A stretch of 64,000 bases of DNA from Triplophysa rosa (GCF_024868665.1 NC_079912.1:15979926-16043925); one strand, 5' to 3'; shown: positions 1 to 11,080, counted from the stretch's first letter. A program made the numbers and translations. Notes: a model not told the origin generated them from the letters alone.

Positions 1-105
1 GCTAAAAAAGATGCGAGGGAGATCAAGAGGAAACGAAATCAAAGAACAGGTTGTTTTTTCCTCAGTCTAAAGAGCAAATGGAGGTACAGTAAGTACAGTA
101 CTCAC

Positions 106-346
106 TGGCCGTGTGATCATAGTTATACTTCCCCTTTCCACGGGTGCTATTGATGCCCAGGAAGGCTTTGTAGTTATTATCCTCATACCAGTTGAAAGAG
201 GTGACCCTGGAGAAAGCCCCCTCCGTGTAGCCACAGAACAAACTGGAGGTGGCGGACATAATCTGGCTAAAAGACGGGGTCTCCTGGGACCGAAGGAGGG
301 GTGAGATCACCTGCAGCAGGTCTTTGGAGCTGTCTCTGTCAAACAG
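106..346 (-). CDS. abca4: abca4 exon 8 (last exon in window)
   Basis: 241 nt, residues 287-366. It contains the near-invariant [15 protein letters not shown] stretch of exocytoplasmic domain 1. Acceptor TTAATAG, donor GTGAGT at 105. Exon 9 lies outside the window. Confidence 0.93.
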
Positions 347-3300
347 CTATTAATAGAAAAACATATAAATAGCGTTTTTTCAGGGAAAAATGATAATAGT
401 CTACTAAAAATATAAAGAGTTCAGCATATGTTTCTAGCATAAAATAGTCCCCAAAAGCATAAGGGTACTAAGGCTAAAATAAAAAAAATGAACGAATCTC
501 ATTGCATTGGATAATAATACATTAAATGAAAGTGCCATTTGTTTTAAAGACAAACTTTTTTACAAAAAATGTATACACAATTGAATTGAATGCATATTTC
601 GTATTGGACGCCTGTTGCTTCCATACAAAATACATATTATTCATAAAATATAGTTTTAAATTAATATAAATACAAAATACAAATTTGATATTATAGATTA
701 TTACACGTCTCGTTGTAATGCGACATTTGCAGGTTCGTTATTCCCAGATAACCTCTTAAATCTAATATCACACGGTAACCCAGATGCAGCAAATCATTTT
801 GACTTTTTTTTTTGACAATTTGAATTTAAATGTATTTTAATAACATACTGTATATGACTATATATACAAATGATTAAACCGAATTGCCTGTTCTTGACAT
901 TTGAACGTCGTCCTGATCACACTGTCGGGGCTTATTTCTGCGATAACAACCGGCTGCCTGTACATTATCCCTTACATTCCTATAAAGTGGAGATTTTTTA
1001 ACCACATTGTACATTTGGCCTGCAGCGTGGAGAACGTGATGTGAAAGGAATTTGGAAAATGAGCAATTGGCATAATGGTCCCTGTCAGTCATGCGACAGA
1101 CAAAAGACAACCTCCACCAATAGTCACACACCGTTCTCACCGCAGCGCATTGACGTCTGGAGCTCGTGGAGCATTTCCCCCATTTTGTTAAAGATCAAAC
1201 CTCTAAATGCCCTCACCCTGAGGCTTCACATTATGAGCAGCTCTAAATTATCTACTGTGAATCTGACAAAGCGGCTGCTGAAATTAGCTTTCCGCAGACA
1301 CACAAATGATATCTCCATTTCCACGCTCTTGCGTAAAAAGCCAGGCGGAGGAAAGCGTGATTTCCTGGTGACTAAAAATAAAGATGGACTTTTAATGGGC
1401 CTGAAGAGAAGCGCGCTTACCAGTCCGAGTTTCTCAGAGATGGCGGGCAACAGTCGGATCCAGAAGTGCAGGTCGAGTCCATTGGCGTGGTTATCAAGAA
1501 CTAAAGGGAGCTGAATACAAGAAAATACTGTAAAACCACTGTAAAGAGGCCAACTTTGTAATTCTAAGCAAATTTTTTATAGTCTTTTCAGAAGAATAAG
1601 CCTACAATCAATCTTTCAAATCAAAAAAAGAGTTGTGCACTATCCATTTACAATTTGCACAATTAAAATGAAATTAAAAGAGATACATAACTACTAAACA
1701 GTGTTGGGTAAGTTACTCTGAAAAAGTAATTAATTACTAGTTACTAATTACATATTCAATAGTGTAATTAGATTACTGTACAAATTACTCTCTCCAAAAA
1801 GTATTTAATTACTTATTACTAATTACTTTCTATATCCTACATCAACCTTGATTAGTTAAGTGATTGAAGAATAGACATGAAACGGCTAAATTAATTCATT
1901 CAAATAAATAATATTAAACTACATAAAGTAGTATTATTAACTGACCAAAGTATTACAAATGTGAGAATTATACATTAAAGCACGGATTTTAAAATTAGAC
2001 TTTGAATTTTTATGTCAATTCCACTATTGCACACACATATATTACACAAAGTATTTAGTTTAATTACATCAGAAGTAACTGTAATTAAATTACAGAAAAA
2101 ATAAGAGTAATCCCTTACTTTAATTTTTCAAGGGAAAAGTAATTAAATTACAGTAACTAATTACTTAGTAACTAGTTACACCCAACACTGCTAGTAAATA
2201 TGTATTTTTTTAAATGAATTACCCATGAGTATGATCTCATACTCACGGGGCATTTGTAAAATTATGCGATAGTATTTAAGCAATAAATTCGACTTTTAAT
2301 TCAATGTCTTGTTCAAAGCGGCCATTTCAAATGCTATACAGTAAATGCTACAAATAAAAGGAAGCAAATTTGTATTTATTTTTCCCAACCCTGATCAATA
2401 TTTAAGGTTTAAGACAACATACAAACAGATCACGTGTAACATTCGTTTAATCCCTAATATGACGGGGACCAAATAAATTTAGCTGAGGTTGCAGAGCAGA
2501 ATTTTGGGAAACGTGTATGGCTCACGTCCTGTCTTCCCAGATATAATAACACTTCCAAAAACAATCTTTCTTCCAGGGGCTGCCCCAGAAATGGTAGCCA
2601 AGCTACTTTACAATGGGTCGGGAAATTTCAGGAAATGCTGTGTGTGTCATAGAAACAACCTCAAAAATAAGACATCCTTCCTATCAGACTTTCTATCCAT
2701 CTACAACAAAGAAAGGAGATGAGATAGGTGATTTCAGTATTCAGTGTTTCCATTTCAATGGAAGAAAATCACTTAACAGTGTGTCTCAACTGAACTCCCA
2801 AGAAACATAGGAATTAATCAAATGTATATAAACTTAAAGGGACAGTTCACCCAAAAATGGAAATTCTGTCATCATTTACTCGCCCTCGAGTTGTTCAAAG
2901 TCTGTATAAATGTCTTTGTTCTGACAAACACAGAGAAAAAGATTTGGAAGAATGCTTGTAACCAAACAGTTCTTGGCCACCATTGACTACCATGGTAGGA
3001 AAAATTCTCAAAAGTGCCCCAGAACTGTTTGCTTTACTACATTCTTCAAAATATCTTTTTCTGTGTTCATCACAACTATGGAGGTCAATGGTGGCCAAGA
3101 ACTTTTACAAGCGTTCTTCCAAACATCTTTCTCTTTGTTCATCTGAACAAATTAATTTATACAGATTTGGAACAACTTGAGGGTGAGTAAATAAAGACAG
3201 ACGTTTCATTTTTGGGCGAACTGTTCCTTTAAAGGTGTGATGAACTGGCCTTTTTTATTGTTTTAAACTGTTGTATGAGGTCTACTTATGACGTCCGCAT

Positions 3301-6300
3301 GGTTTTTACATTCAAAAGCATCAAAAGCAATAAGTAATAGGCTATTTTCTACCCGGGCTCGACAAACACTCGGTTTTACTGGGCGTGCCACATTGAAGAC
3401 TTGGAAGTAAATGCCCAATGCTTTGATTGGATAGCAGTTTGCGTAGTAAACTTAGTTGGAGCCTTCTGTGCATTTGGATAGACACGTGTCGTTAGGTTAC
3501 ACATTATCTGGACATATCAAGCGATCTCTAACAAAGCAATCGTGATGCATAGTACAAATATGTTTTACTCAGATAAGATTGATGCGCCATTTCTATCGGA
3601 TCCAATATTGACGGCACAGCACTGCTTTTTAATTTTAGTCTCTCCGCAAATCCATCGTCGACCCGTGCTTTGTTCACAAAGAAATCCTCGGTGAAATGAA
3701 GCGAACAAAGGCTCAATGTTTTACCCACTTGAGCTGGAACGTCTTTAAAAATAAACTTCAACCACGCATTACTAATGTCGGAATCCGAAGGGAAGGTTAT
3801 GCAGCGACTGTGTTCTTCCACAACCAGGCACTGCACAATATTTTGCGATTTTTAACAGCATGTTTATTGTTTGCTCGCTCTATCTGGTTCCGCGCAACTT
3901 GTGTTACTTCAGTACTGTCATGCACGAACCAGTGGGCGGGGCTAGAGAAGTAGTCGTTGATATCCTTCTGTGGAGGCAGTGTTCAACCTATCAATGACGT
4001 CACAGATAGGTGCATTCCAGGACCTGGCGTAACAAGGGCGTTTTCAGTTCTGACTCTTACAGGATGTTCACTTGAATACGATTACCTCTTATGTCTTAAT
4101 GTCTTAATTCATGACACCTTTATATGACCATAAGTGGCTTTGTGCCTTCTAAAAGCATACAGTGAAGTAATGAAATCTATATACTGAATGCACTGCAAAC
4201 TATAGGGATAAAAGCTAAAAGTAAATATGAATAAAAGTGAATGTTTTCATGTGTATTTAAGTATGCATAGAGAAAAAAAGAGTGAAAACTCTATAGTCTT
4301 TAGAACGGTGTCTCAGTATTAGTTAAAGCCAGTGTGAGAAGTAAGTTGACTATAATCTCATTATTAAAATAGGTCGTCGGCCCCTCCAATAACATCGACT
4401 GGGTGACTCAGACCCCATGAACATACAGTACGGAATGATACTATAAACTTCCACGAACTACCAGGAAGGGTGTGTGGTGTTTTGTTGGTAATCCTTCAAA
4501 TATTCATTCGATAGCATCAAACTTGTTGTACGCTGTTACGCAATCTAGTTGTTCTAAGAACCTCCCAGAGTTCACGTAACCATCTGTGACAGCACTTCCT
4601 CTGCATCTAAATCCATTTCAAACAGTGTAAGGATTACAATACGGAGGTCATTGAGTGTGTGAGCAGACTGACCAGTCGGAAAAGCTTGAAGAAGTCGAGA
4701 TTGGCGTAGAATTTGTCTTCAATGGTCTGAAGACGTTGTGGGGTGAGGACACACATGGCATTGCGCACAGCATACAGGCCTCGACGGCTCGGGAAAATGA
4801 GAAAACGCTCGAGGAGAGTCTGACTGCAGGAGATGTCCTTCAACCTGAGATCAGGAACTCCGTATGCAAACTGAGAAAAGGAGAGAAAGATGTTTGTGTG
4901 ACTACAAATATCAAATTTACAATTAGGATAAATAAAGAGAGAGCTTATTTGATTTTTTCTCATTCAACATTCCTGGTTGGACATGAGCTCCAAATCAGTG
5001 TGCAAAAGCCCATCTGGAAAACGTCCTCTCTTTCTCTTTCTCTCTCTCTCTCTCTGTGCCACTCTCTCTAAAAACTTATCCAACCAGCACATTCCATCTT
5101 CCTCAGTACGCCCCTGCTGTCTGACTGGCAGCGGCTCTGAGAAAGCCTTCAAAATGCTCCACATTCCTGTCCCCTACATTTCCATATGAAAGTGGCCCAG
5201 ACCCTTATGTACTTGTGGGCGGTTGAGGCTCGGCTGGTGCGTGGAGAGCATCGGTGTGTCCGGTCCTATTTCCTCAGCACTAGCTCTGCTCTTTGACCAA
5301 AGCACCACCCACAAGATCAAAGGAGACCTTTTGTAAATCACCTTTAGCGCTTTGTTCGCACTAAAAATACCCCACAGAGAAACGCACGGATGGAGTGCAG
5401 TTATCAGGTAAGAGAGGTGTGAGCCGCATGATTCTGCTTTTGGCTCGGAGTTTGATAACTTGCAGGGTTCTGGGGTGACAAATGTATACATCACAAAGGG
5501 CTCGTACGGAGAGCTGAGGAGCCCAAACATCCAGTCTGATGCTAAACAAACGGGCACTTGAGAGACAGCCAAGATTCTCTCAGACTCAAACAGAGACATT
5601 CAACTGCACCAACAAAGTGCATTTTCATGCAGAGAAAGCTGATGTTGGTCTCGGTGGTGATGTCAATCTGCTTATCATTCACGACTTAATTAGAAGATCG
5701 CAAAAGGGACGCTTGTGGTCAGTGACCTCACCGAGATTCTAAGACCTTAAGCATCTAAAAGAAGAAAGTGTGGCTGTGTGACTTCCTTCCAATACTCATT
5801 TTTAAACCTAATTGATATTATACATAACCATTCAAAAGTTTTTCATGATCTTAGATTATTGAAATCTGAATGCTCTTTAGAAAAGGTGGTACAAAAGGTT
5901 CTTCACATCAATGCCAAAGAAGAACCATTTTTGGTTCCCCAAAGAACCATTCAGTAAAAGGTTCTTAAAAGATCCATTACTTTTTTACTGTTTCATATTC
6001 TAAAGAACCCTTTTTAAATACAAAGAATATTTTGTGAAATACAAAGGCTTTATGGATGTTAAAGGGTCAATATGGAACCAAACAGCCAGAAATGTTTTTT
6101 ATTATCTCCTATTTTCACTTATTACTCTTATTTTTAAGAGTAAATGATGTCTGAATGCTGGATTTGGTTGTGTAGAAAAATATTTAAAAGTTACAAAACA
6201 AAAATGTTATTTACAGTAAATATATATTGTATATTATATGTAATATAACATGTACTGTATATTATATTTTGTATACGCAAATAAATATATATAGTCCTGA

Positions 6301-6599
6301 AAAATGGGAAGTCCATCAACAGTGTTTAAAGAGCACCTCAAGGTGACTAAATTGAAGATACTTAGATATTTTAAATATAAAATATAATAATTATAAAAAA
6401 TGATTATAGAAAATATTTAAAAAAATATTATTAGTTATACAAAAATATGTTTTTTTCCAATATTTACATTTGTGTATTACTTATTTTATAGTTTTGATGA
6501 GTTTACTAATCACAATTAATCGCATCCAGAATAAAAGTTTGTGTTTACATAATGTATGTCCATTAATTTTTATATTTATAAACACATACACACATATAC

Positions 6600-6636
<37 letters not shown>

Positions 6637-9216
6637 TGTGTGTGTATATATATATATATATAGGAAATATTTACATGTATTTATTTATATTTAGTAATAA
6701 TTTAAATTATATATAAATGTTTCTTTATTTTTATATTTTTCCTAAATATATGCATGTATGTATATGTTTTTATAAATACAAATTTAATATTCACACAGTA
6801 CACAAACCTTTATTCAGGATGCAATTAATAGAGATTAATCGTTTGACTGCCCTATTTTTGGCGTGAAAAAAAGAATAATGGCCCTAAAACTTCAAATAAT
6901 ATAGGACTATTATAAAACTATTTAAAAAAATCTATAAATTTGTCATCTTGGATTTATAAGGTTCTGAGATTTTTGTCAAAATTGAGCTACTCAGATATTC
7001 TGTGACAATTTATTTACATATTACATATAAGTTTTTTCTTTATGTTGTGTGCATTTCTGGACTTTTTCAGAAAACAAAAAAGCTCTGTCTGCAAAATCAA
7101 TGGAATGCAAAAACTGAAGCTTAGTCTCTCAAAACTGCTCATAATGGAACCTTAAAATTCCAAGGTTACTAATTATGGAATTATATATAATTAGAAAACT
7201 AGAAAATGACCCCTTTCATTTTAAACATGCAGTTAATCACAGTTTACCTGTTCAGGTCTGATCTGTGCAATAACCAGCTGATATACCACAGAATCTGTCA
7301 GAGGAACGTCTCTTAGCAGGTATGAAGTGAGGGTTTCATCATCCTTCAAAATGTCCTCCACCTTCACGCCTCGGCCTGCACATGAACCAAACAAAACGTG
7401 TGAACAGGATGCCAGAGTGAAGAATTTCAGCAGGACTGAAGTATGTGACACTTCCACACTCGAGACACATTCAGCTGGGACGGCTTTAGAGGGCTTCTCA
7501 AAAGCCTTCGTGAACACTATCATCCTGATGAATGAACAGATAAAGAGCTCTGGTATGCAGGCATCTGCTAAAATTTGGCCTGGATCTCACTCTGTTCTTG
7601 AAGAGCATGCTTGTTTTTGAACGAAGGCGAAGATGGTGTGAATGAGTGCCAGGAACTCAGAGAGGTCAGCGACCCTTTCGAACGACACAAAAAAACAAGT
7701 TTTGGGCCTTTTTTAGGCCACTGGGGGTCACTTAAGGAGCCGGAGCTACATGTAGTACTGCACTCGAGACAGGTTCTTCTGCCAGGAATCAAAAGTTCAT
7801 TCATTCTTGCTCCTGGACATCTTGGACAGCTCTACTTATGCAGTATCAATCACATTCCGGGCGTGCGTCCATTTGTTTTTGAATGAGGAAAGTCTTTTTA
7901 GATATGTTAGCCCAGGAATGTCCGACAAGCTTTATTTGTGTGTTCCAACGTGAGGTAAACAAATGGAACTGCTTTCTCTAAAAATAATAGCATAGAGGAC
8001 GCTTAAGCTTCTTAGCATTCCCCAAGAAAAGGCCTCTTCAAGGCAGATTGAGCATGTGATATAATCTGAGAAAGTGGTGTAAACAGCGGGTGGACGGTTG
8101 GGAGACAATAGGAATTTTGCTGACCTGAGATCAGTTCGGGATCGGTCCGGAGTGTGTCCATGAAGTTGCTCATGGCTGTGAGTTCTCTCCATAATCGTCT
8201 CAACTGCAGGAACTCAGGATCTTCAAACAAAAGCTCCCGTGCGTCCACCCAGAACCGAGCTAGTCTGAACAGACAGACATAAAAGTGATATGTGAAAATC
8301 AAAATCTCTTGAGGGTCTATTTGACCTGTGTCTTTACGCAAGAAAAGAAACCATGGGGGAAACTCACATCGAGTTGTTGGAGTTGGACACAAGACCTGGA
8401 GACTCTCCACGGGTTGGATGCTGGAAACACGGGTTGTTGGCATTGCAGAAGATCCCCTGGATCCATGGAAGGACGCCAGCGGATGGCATGGCTTTGTTTG
8501 GAAAATGACCTGAAGACGGAGCAAGCTGGCCATTATTACAAAGAACTTGAGATGTTAAAAAATCTGAGCTCTGTTGCTTCGTATGACAACAAACCATTCA
8601 TACATTCATGTTGGCGGTAGAGGGGGTTCGCTTTTCTCAGCCAAACCAGTCCAACGAATAACACCACCGGCCACATAATCTCCACAAAAAAACGAGCCTG
8701 GTGGCAATAAACAATTCATTATGAAAGCACAAGCATAAACAGAGCTGTATAATGGTCTGTATAACAGTCCGATGTTTACAGAGAGTTTAAGATTTAAATA
8801 TCAGGGTCTAACTTGCTGTAGCCCGCTATGGTGGTCAATGGTGGCCAAGAACTCTTTAGTTACAAGCATTCTTCCAAATATCTTTCAGGTGAGTAAATGA
8901 AGACAGACATTTCATTTTTGGGTGAACTGTTCCTTTAACAAATATGAATTCAGCACTGAAAAGGTCAAATCAAGACAAAATGATTAAGAAACAAATTACA
9001 TAATTTGTTACGCCATTAGTGATAATATTTCATCCCCTTAATTTATAGATGGAGACCCAATATCATAATCCTACAGTATAACAAGGCTGTTTCCTTTGTT
9101 TGTGACACCCGATTCATCATTTAGTTGAGAGACATGGCAGACCCTTTCACCTTCTGTCTTTTGCGGACTGTCCAGTTTTTCCAGAGTAGCAGTCGCACCT
9201 GGCTGCTGGTCCCCAT
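106..9216 (-). CDS. abca4: abca4, retinal-specific ABC transporter subfamily A4 (5' part, exons 1-8)
   Basis: ABCA4 is a large (about 2270-residue) ABC importer at photoreceptor disc rims; it flips N-retinylidene-phosphatidylethanolamine and so clears retinal. Eight minus-strand exons are visible: 9216-9151, 8697-8604, 8509-8368, 8264-8125, 7375-7248, 4870-4673, 1510-1421 and 346-106. All have AG/GT borders and they join into one frame of 1099 nt (366 residues plus one base). Exon lengths and phases equal those I recall for human ABCA4. The part seen covers the cytosolic N-terminus, transmembrane helix 1 (about residues 25-44) and the first third of exocytoplasmic domain 1, with Cys54, Cys75 and Cys81 and the N98 sequon in place. 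The transmembrane bundle and both nucleotide-binding domains lie off the left edge. Teleosts often keep two copies, and I cannot tell which this is. ABCA1 and ABCA7 are less likely, because the N-terminal and [13 protein letters not shown] segments match ABCA4 best. Confidence 0.93.
347..1420 (-). other. abca4: abca4 intron 7
   Basis: AT-rich intron of 1074 bp. I see no gene, RNA or transposon end that I recognise in it. Confidence 0.8.
1421..1510 (-). CDS. abca4: abca4 exon 7
   Basis: 90 nt, residues 257-286, [17 protein letters not shown] to PAISEKLGL. It is the most divergent of the eight exons; I accept it for its exact size, phase, acceptor TTCAG and donor GTAAGC. Confidence 0.85.
1699..2190. 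mobile_element. hAT-type MITE, copy 1 (CAGTGTTGGG family)
   Basis: Non-autonomous element starting CAGTGTTGGGTAAGTTACTC and ending in the inverted GTTACACCCAACACTG. It is flanked by an 8-bp target duplication with one mismatch, CTACTAAA (1691-1698) and CTAGTAAA (2191-2198). The 8-bp duplication suggests hAT mobilisation. The interior is rich in TAATTAC motifs and has no coding capacity. Related copies lie at 20087-20601 and 24249-24726. Confidence 0.85.
2834..3233. mobile_element. Long-TIR MITE (TTAAAGGGACAGTTCACCC family), full copy
   Basis: The ends are inverted copies of each other: TTAAAGGGACAGTTCACCCA on the left, and TGGGCGAACTGTTCCTTTAA on the right. Sub-terminal parts are also inverted, including the segment with GGTGAGTAAAT and CAACTTGAG. 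The whole could fold into a long hairpin. It is a high-copy family in this window, with copies or fragments at 8828, 22604, 28722, 30169, 30417, 36277, 51369 and 58941. Confidence 0.8.
3528..4130 (-). pseudogene. THAP-domain transposon fragment, copy A (frameshifted)
   Basis: On the minus strand (3836 to 3528) a frame reads through most of a THAP zinc-finger module: [14 protein letters not shown], the second zinc pair SLCSLHF, and the closing KSSAVPSI. The first zinc pair (CAVPGC) is present just upstream but in a different frame, because copy A has one extra base near 3793 relative to copy B at 62.7 kb. THAP domains bind DNA in P-element- and Kolobok-like transposases and in host THAP proteins. 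Its repeat in this window and the frameshift point to a dead transposon rather than a host gene. Left boundary uncertain; the repeat may begin near 3240. Confidence 0.6.
4673..4870 (-). CDS. abca4: abca4 exon 6
   Basis: 198 nt, residues 191-256: [35 protein letters not shown]. The polypyrimidine tract precedes TCTCAG; donor GTCAGT. Confidence 0.92.
5028..5057. repeat. (TC)n microsatellite
   Basis: Pyrimidine-pure CT-dinucleotide run interrupted by TTTC, in abca4 intron 5. Confidence 0.9.
5880..6065. repeat. Interspersed repeat rich in GGTTCTT/AAGAACC
   Basis: Contains repeated inverted AAGAACCATT and AAAGGTTCTT motifs in an arrangement I recognise as a common teleost MITE. The ends are degenerate, so the boundaries are approximate. 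Confidence 0.6.
6490..6856. mobile_element. AT-rich palindromic DNA-transposon remnant (GATTAATCG ends)
   Basis: The left part (CAATTAATCGCATCCAGAAT, then AAAAGTTTGTGTTTACATAA) is inverted at the right end (ACAAACCTTTATTCAGGATG, then GATTAATCGTTTGACTGCCC). The interior is a TA/TG-rich microsatellite (6600-6662). This is a common fish hAT-like MITE. The left terminus is eroded and no target duplication could be assigned. Confidence 0.65.
7248..7375 (-). CDS. abca4: abca4 exon 5
   Basis: 128 nt, residues 148-190, including [15 protein letters not shown] and [16 protein letters not shown]. Acceptor TGCAG, donor GTAAAC. Confidence 0.92.
7376..8124 (-). other. abca4: abca4 intron 4
   Basis: 749-bp intron. 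It is less AT-rich than its neighbours; open frames on both strands show no protein-like character. I see no repeat in it. Confidence 0.7.
8125..8264 (-). CDS. abca4: abca4 exon 4
   Basis: 140 nt, residues 101-147, including [12 protein letters not shown] and [15 protein letters not shown]. Acceptor GTTCAG, donor GTCAGC. Confidence 0.92.
8368..8509 (-). CDS. abca4: abca4 exon 3
   Basis: 142 nt, residues 54-100. It contains the conserved Cys54, Cys75 and Cys81 of exocytoplasmic domain 1 (motif [10 protein letters not shown]) and the N98 glycosylation sequon. Acceptor TTCAG, donor GTGAGT. Confidence 0.93.
8604..8697 (-). CDS. abca4: abca4 exon 2 (TM1)
   Basis: 94 nt, residues 23-53. It holds transmembrane helix 1 (around [18 protein letters not shown]) and ends in ANPLYRQHE. 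Acceptor CCACCAG, donor GTATGA; the codon for Cys54 is split with exon 3. Confidence 0.9.
8828..8938. mobile_element. Truncated long-TIR MITE fragment
   Basis: Right-hand portion only: TGGTGGCCAAGAACT, AAGCATTCTTCCAAATAT and the terminal TTTGGGTGAACTGTTCCTTTAA. It lies inside abca4 intron 1, upstream of exon 2. Confidence 0.7.
9151..9216 (-). CDS. abca4: abca4 exon 1 (coding part)
   Basis: Encodes residues 1-22, beginning [15 protein letters not shown] and ending RKRQK, the typical ABCA N-terminal cytosolic motif. The ATG is at 9216-9214 and the donor is GTGAAA just below 9151. The 5' UTR upstream was not delimited. Confidence 0.9.
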
Positions 9217-9900
9217 GACTGCGGTGCTAAACGCCCACAGGGGTCACACGCAGGTGACCTGTACAAACAAACAACCATAGACAGAAACATGCTTGTTCTT
9301 GTCTCCATTAAATGTGCCCACATCATTTTTGCATTCCACAAGCGATATACTCTTCCATGATTCATCAGGATTCGTCTTACGTAATACCTTATAGCACTTT
9401 CAATCAATTACTATAGCCAACACATAACTAATTACAATTTGACAAGTCCACAGTCAGTTCAGCCAACACATCCGTAAGAGATGCCGGAAAAGTCATGAGA
9501 AAAAACGAGACACTAAGAACTGAATTGTGTGGGCTGTCCATACAGTTTAGCATATCAGAGACGAACACGAACTTATGTAACAGGTCTGAACACTCCTTTA
9601 TATAACGCCAATCAGCATTCATTCGGAAACAGTGAGAAGACACATGATTATCGCAATGAAACAGAAAGAACTTACCTCAGGAGAAGAATTTTCTTTTACG
9701 TTTACATCTGTTGAATCTCATGGTTGTGCAACAGTCGACTGACTGTAGGTTTGCTGCGGATTGAAAGCCAGTTTGTAATCTGATTGATTTAAGATCCTTT
9801 CACCAGCGTGTGAGCTCTCTCTATGCTGAATTTGACCTGTGACCTTACAATCAGCCTATTGGTGGAGCGAAAAAGGACTATTATAGATTGAACTTCATTA
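9217..9900 (-). promoter_or_regulatory. abca4: Presumed abca4 5' UTR and proximal promoter
   Basis: Upstream of the abca4 ATG. Three motifs cluster about 620 bp above the start codon: a MAF/NRL half-site TGCTGA (9824-9829), an exact DR1 nuclear-receptor element (TGACCTGTGACCT on plus, 9833-9845) and an inverted CCAAT box (ATTGG, 9858-9862). No TATA box or transcription start can be fixed by eye, so this is a candidate region. Confidence 0.4.
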
Positions 9901-10345
9901 ATCAGCGGTACCTTTTAACATATTACACAATTAGTTTCTATAAAAGTTGTCTTAGTATAATATAGGCCATAAAGTATGCTGTTATTTTCAGTTCATACTA
10001 TGCTTCTGTATATTAAATACCAATAGAAATGTAATTAACATTGGCCAATAATGTTCTGAGAGATTCCTTGCTTTGCACATACCTCATGCTAGTTATTTAT
10101 ATATTAATATCCACATTTACTAGAAAATTTGTAACAAACTACACTACTCGAGATCATAGGAATGACTATTTTGTACACAAAATGAATGATAATTTAAGGA
10201 CTACACTTGAGTAAATAAATTCTGCTGTCAATCACATAAATTGTGGGCAAAGGTTTTTTTAGTTTAGATATTCTCAGCGTGAGCTAATTTTAACATTTCT
10301 TGAGAAACCTCATGAAAATTACCCATTGTTTTACTTAAATTAAAA
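9901..10345. other. abca4-arhgap29 intergenic, AT-rich
   Basis: No gene, RNA or repeat recognised in this AT-rich stretch between abca4 and the 3' side of arhgap29. Confidence 0.6.
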
Positions 10346-10850
10346 AAACATGGTTTTTGATTTTGATTAAAAAACCATGGTAAAACATGGTTACTGCAAT
10401 AAAACTGTGGTTTTGCCAATGGTAATCAATACACCAAAAGAAAAAACATGGTTTTACTATAGACCACTTCAGAAAATGTACACAACGCTGGTCAATAAGA
10501 ACTTCCTGTTCCCTGTTTTTTTTTAACACTACACAAACGTTTTGAACCTTACAGAAAAGACACATGAAATTCACATGTGCAAAAAACACGTGATCACACG
10601 TGAAATGTATGCAACATGTGGTGATGTCTCGACATGTGATCACGTTTTTCACAATGATCACAAATTCGTCTTTACAAAATTGTCTTTACAACCAACAGAA
10701 CATTTACAACTAAATCAAAATGTTACAAGTATTTATCTATCTATATATCTATCTATATATATATAAGATAATAATAAAATAACCCAAAGTGCTTTTGTTT
10801 ACATCTTGTGAAGTGGTCTATAAAAACCACGGTTAATTTGAAATGGCTAT
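10346..10850. repeat. ACATGGTTTT-type repeat, split by a later insertion
   Basis: Direct and inverted ACATGGTTT / AACCATGG motifs (10346-10457) resume as AAAAACCACGG at 10823-10850, after an inserted element (10458-10822). A second copy of this family appears at about 55945-56075 in nrros intron 2. Confidence 0.55.
10458..10822. mobile_element. Nested MITE with TATAGACCACTTC terminal inverted repeats
   Basis: Perfect 13-bp inverted ends: TATAGACCACTTC (10458-10470) and GAAGTGGTCTATA (10810-10822). The outermost TA may be a target duplication. The interior has symmetric CACGTGATCAC and GTGATCACG blocks and two CACGTG E-boxes, then a TATC microsatellite (10727-10767). No coding capacity. Confidence 0.7.
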
Positions 10851-10934
10851 TAAATATCTATTAGAAAAAAGCACAAACATGCAATAACAGTGATGATGAT
10901 CTTATTTTTACATGTTTATGTGTAACTATGACTA

Positions 10935-11080
10935 CTACTTTATTAATTTGCCAGACGCTTTTATCTTTATTGATTTACAGTGACTTCTTTAAAGTACACA
11001 TTTCATCAACATGTGTTCCTTGGGAATAAAAATGAACTGCTAACACAATGCTCTACCAATAGAGCAACAGGAACAGTGCT
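10935..11080 (-). repeat. Degenerate tRNA-derived SINE
   Basis: GCCAGACGCTTTTATCTTTAT followed, after a gap, by AACACAATGCTCTACCAATAGAGCAA. This is the same layout as the better SINE at 32.0-32.2 kb, minus orientation. It contains AATAAA (minus strand, 10966-10971 and 10939-10944), possible arhgap29 polyadenylation signals. Confidence 0.5.

Larger units (their letters stand above)
1511..4672 (-). other. abca4: abca4 intron 6
   Basis: 3.2-kb intron holding three repeat insertions: a 492-bp MITE (1699-2190), a long-terminal-inverted-repeat MITE (2834-3233) and a THAP-encoding transposon fragment (about 3240-4130). The remainder (4131-4672) shows nothing recognisable. Confidence 0.8.
4871..7247 (-). 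other. abca4: abca4 intron 5
   Basis: 2.4-kb intron. It contains a TC microsatellite (about 5030-5057), a GGTTCTT-type repeat (5880-6065) and an AT-rich inverted-repeat element around 6490-6856. No gene is visible in 5060-5870. Confidence 0.75.

Noticed and set aside
1041..1514. 157-codon plus-strand frame opposite abca4 exon 7
   Set aside because: It partly mirrors a coding exon on the other strand, with no motif and poor composition for a protein.
3696..3953. Plus-strand frames starting ATGTCGGAATCCGAAGG in both THAP repeats (also 62737-62988)
   Set aside because: These are the antisense of the THAP-coding strand. The two frames diverge by frameshift and no plus-strand motif is conserved.
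8012..8533. 173-codon minus-strand frame joining abca4 exons 3 and 4
   Set aside because: Only 8125-8264 is exon 4. The extra sequence is intron read-through, and the upstream part is out of frame with exon 3, as the phases and splice sites show.
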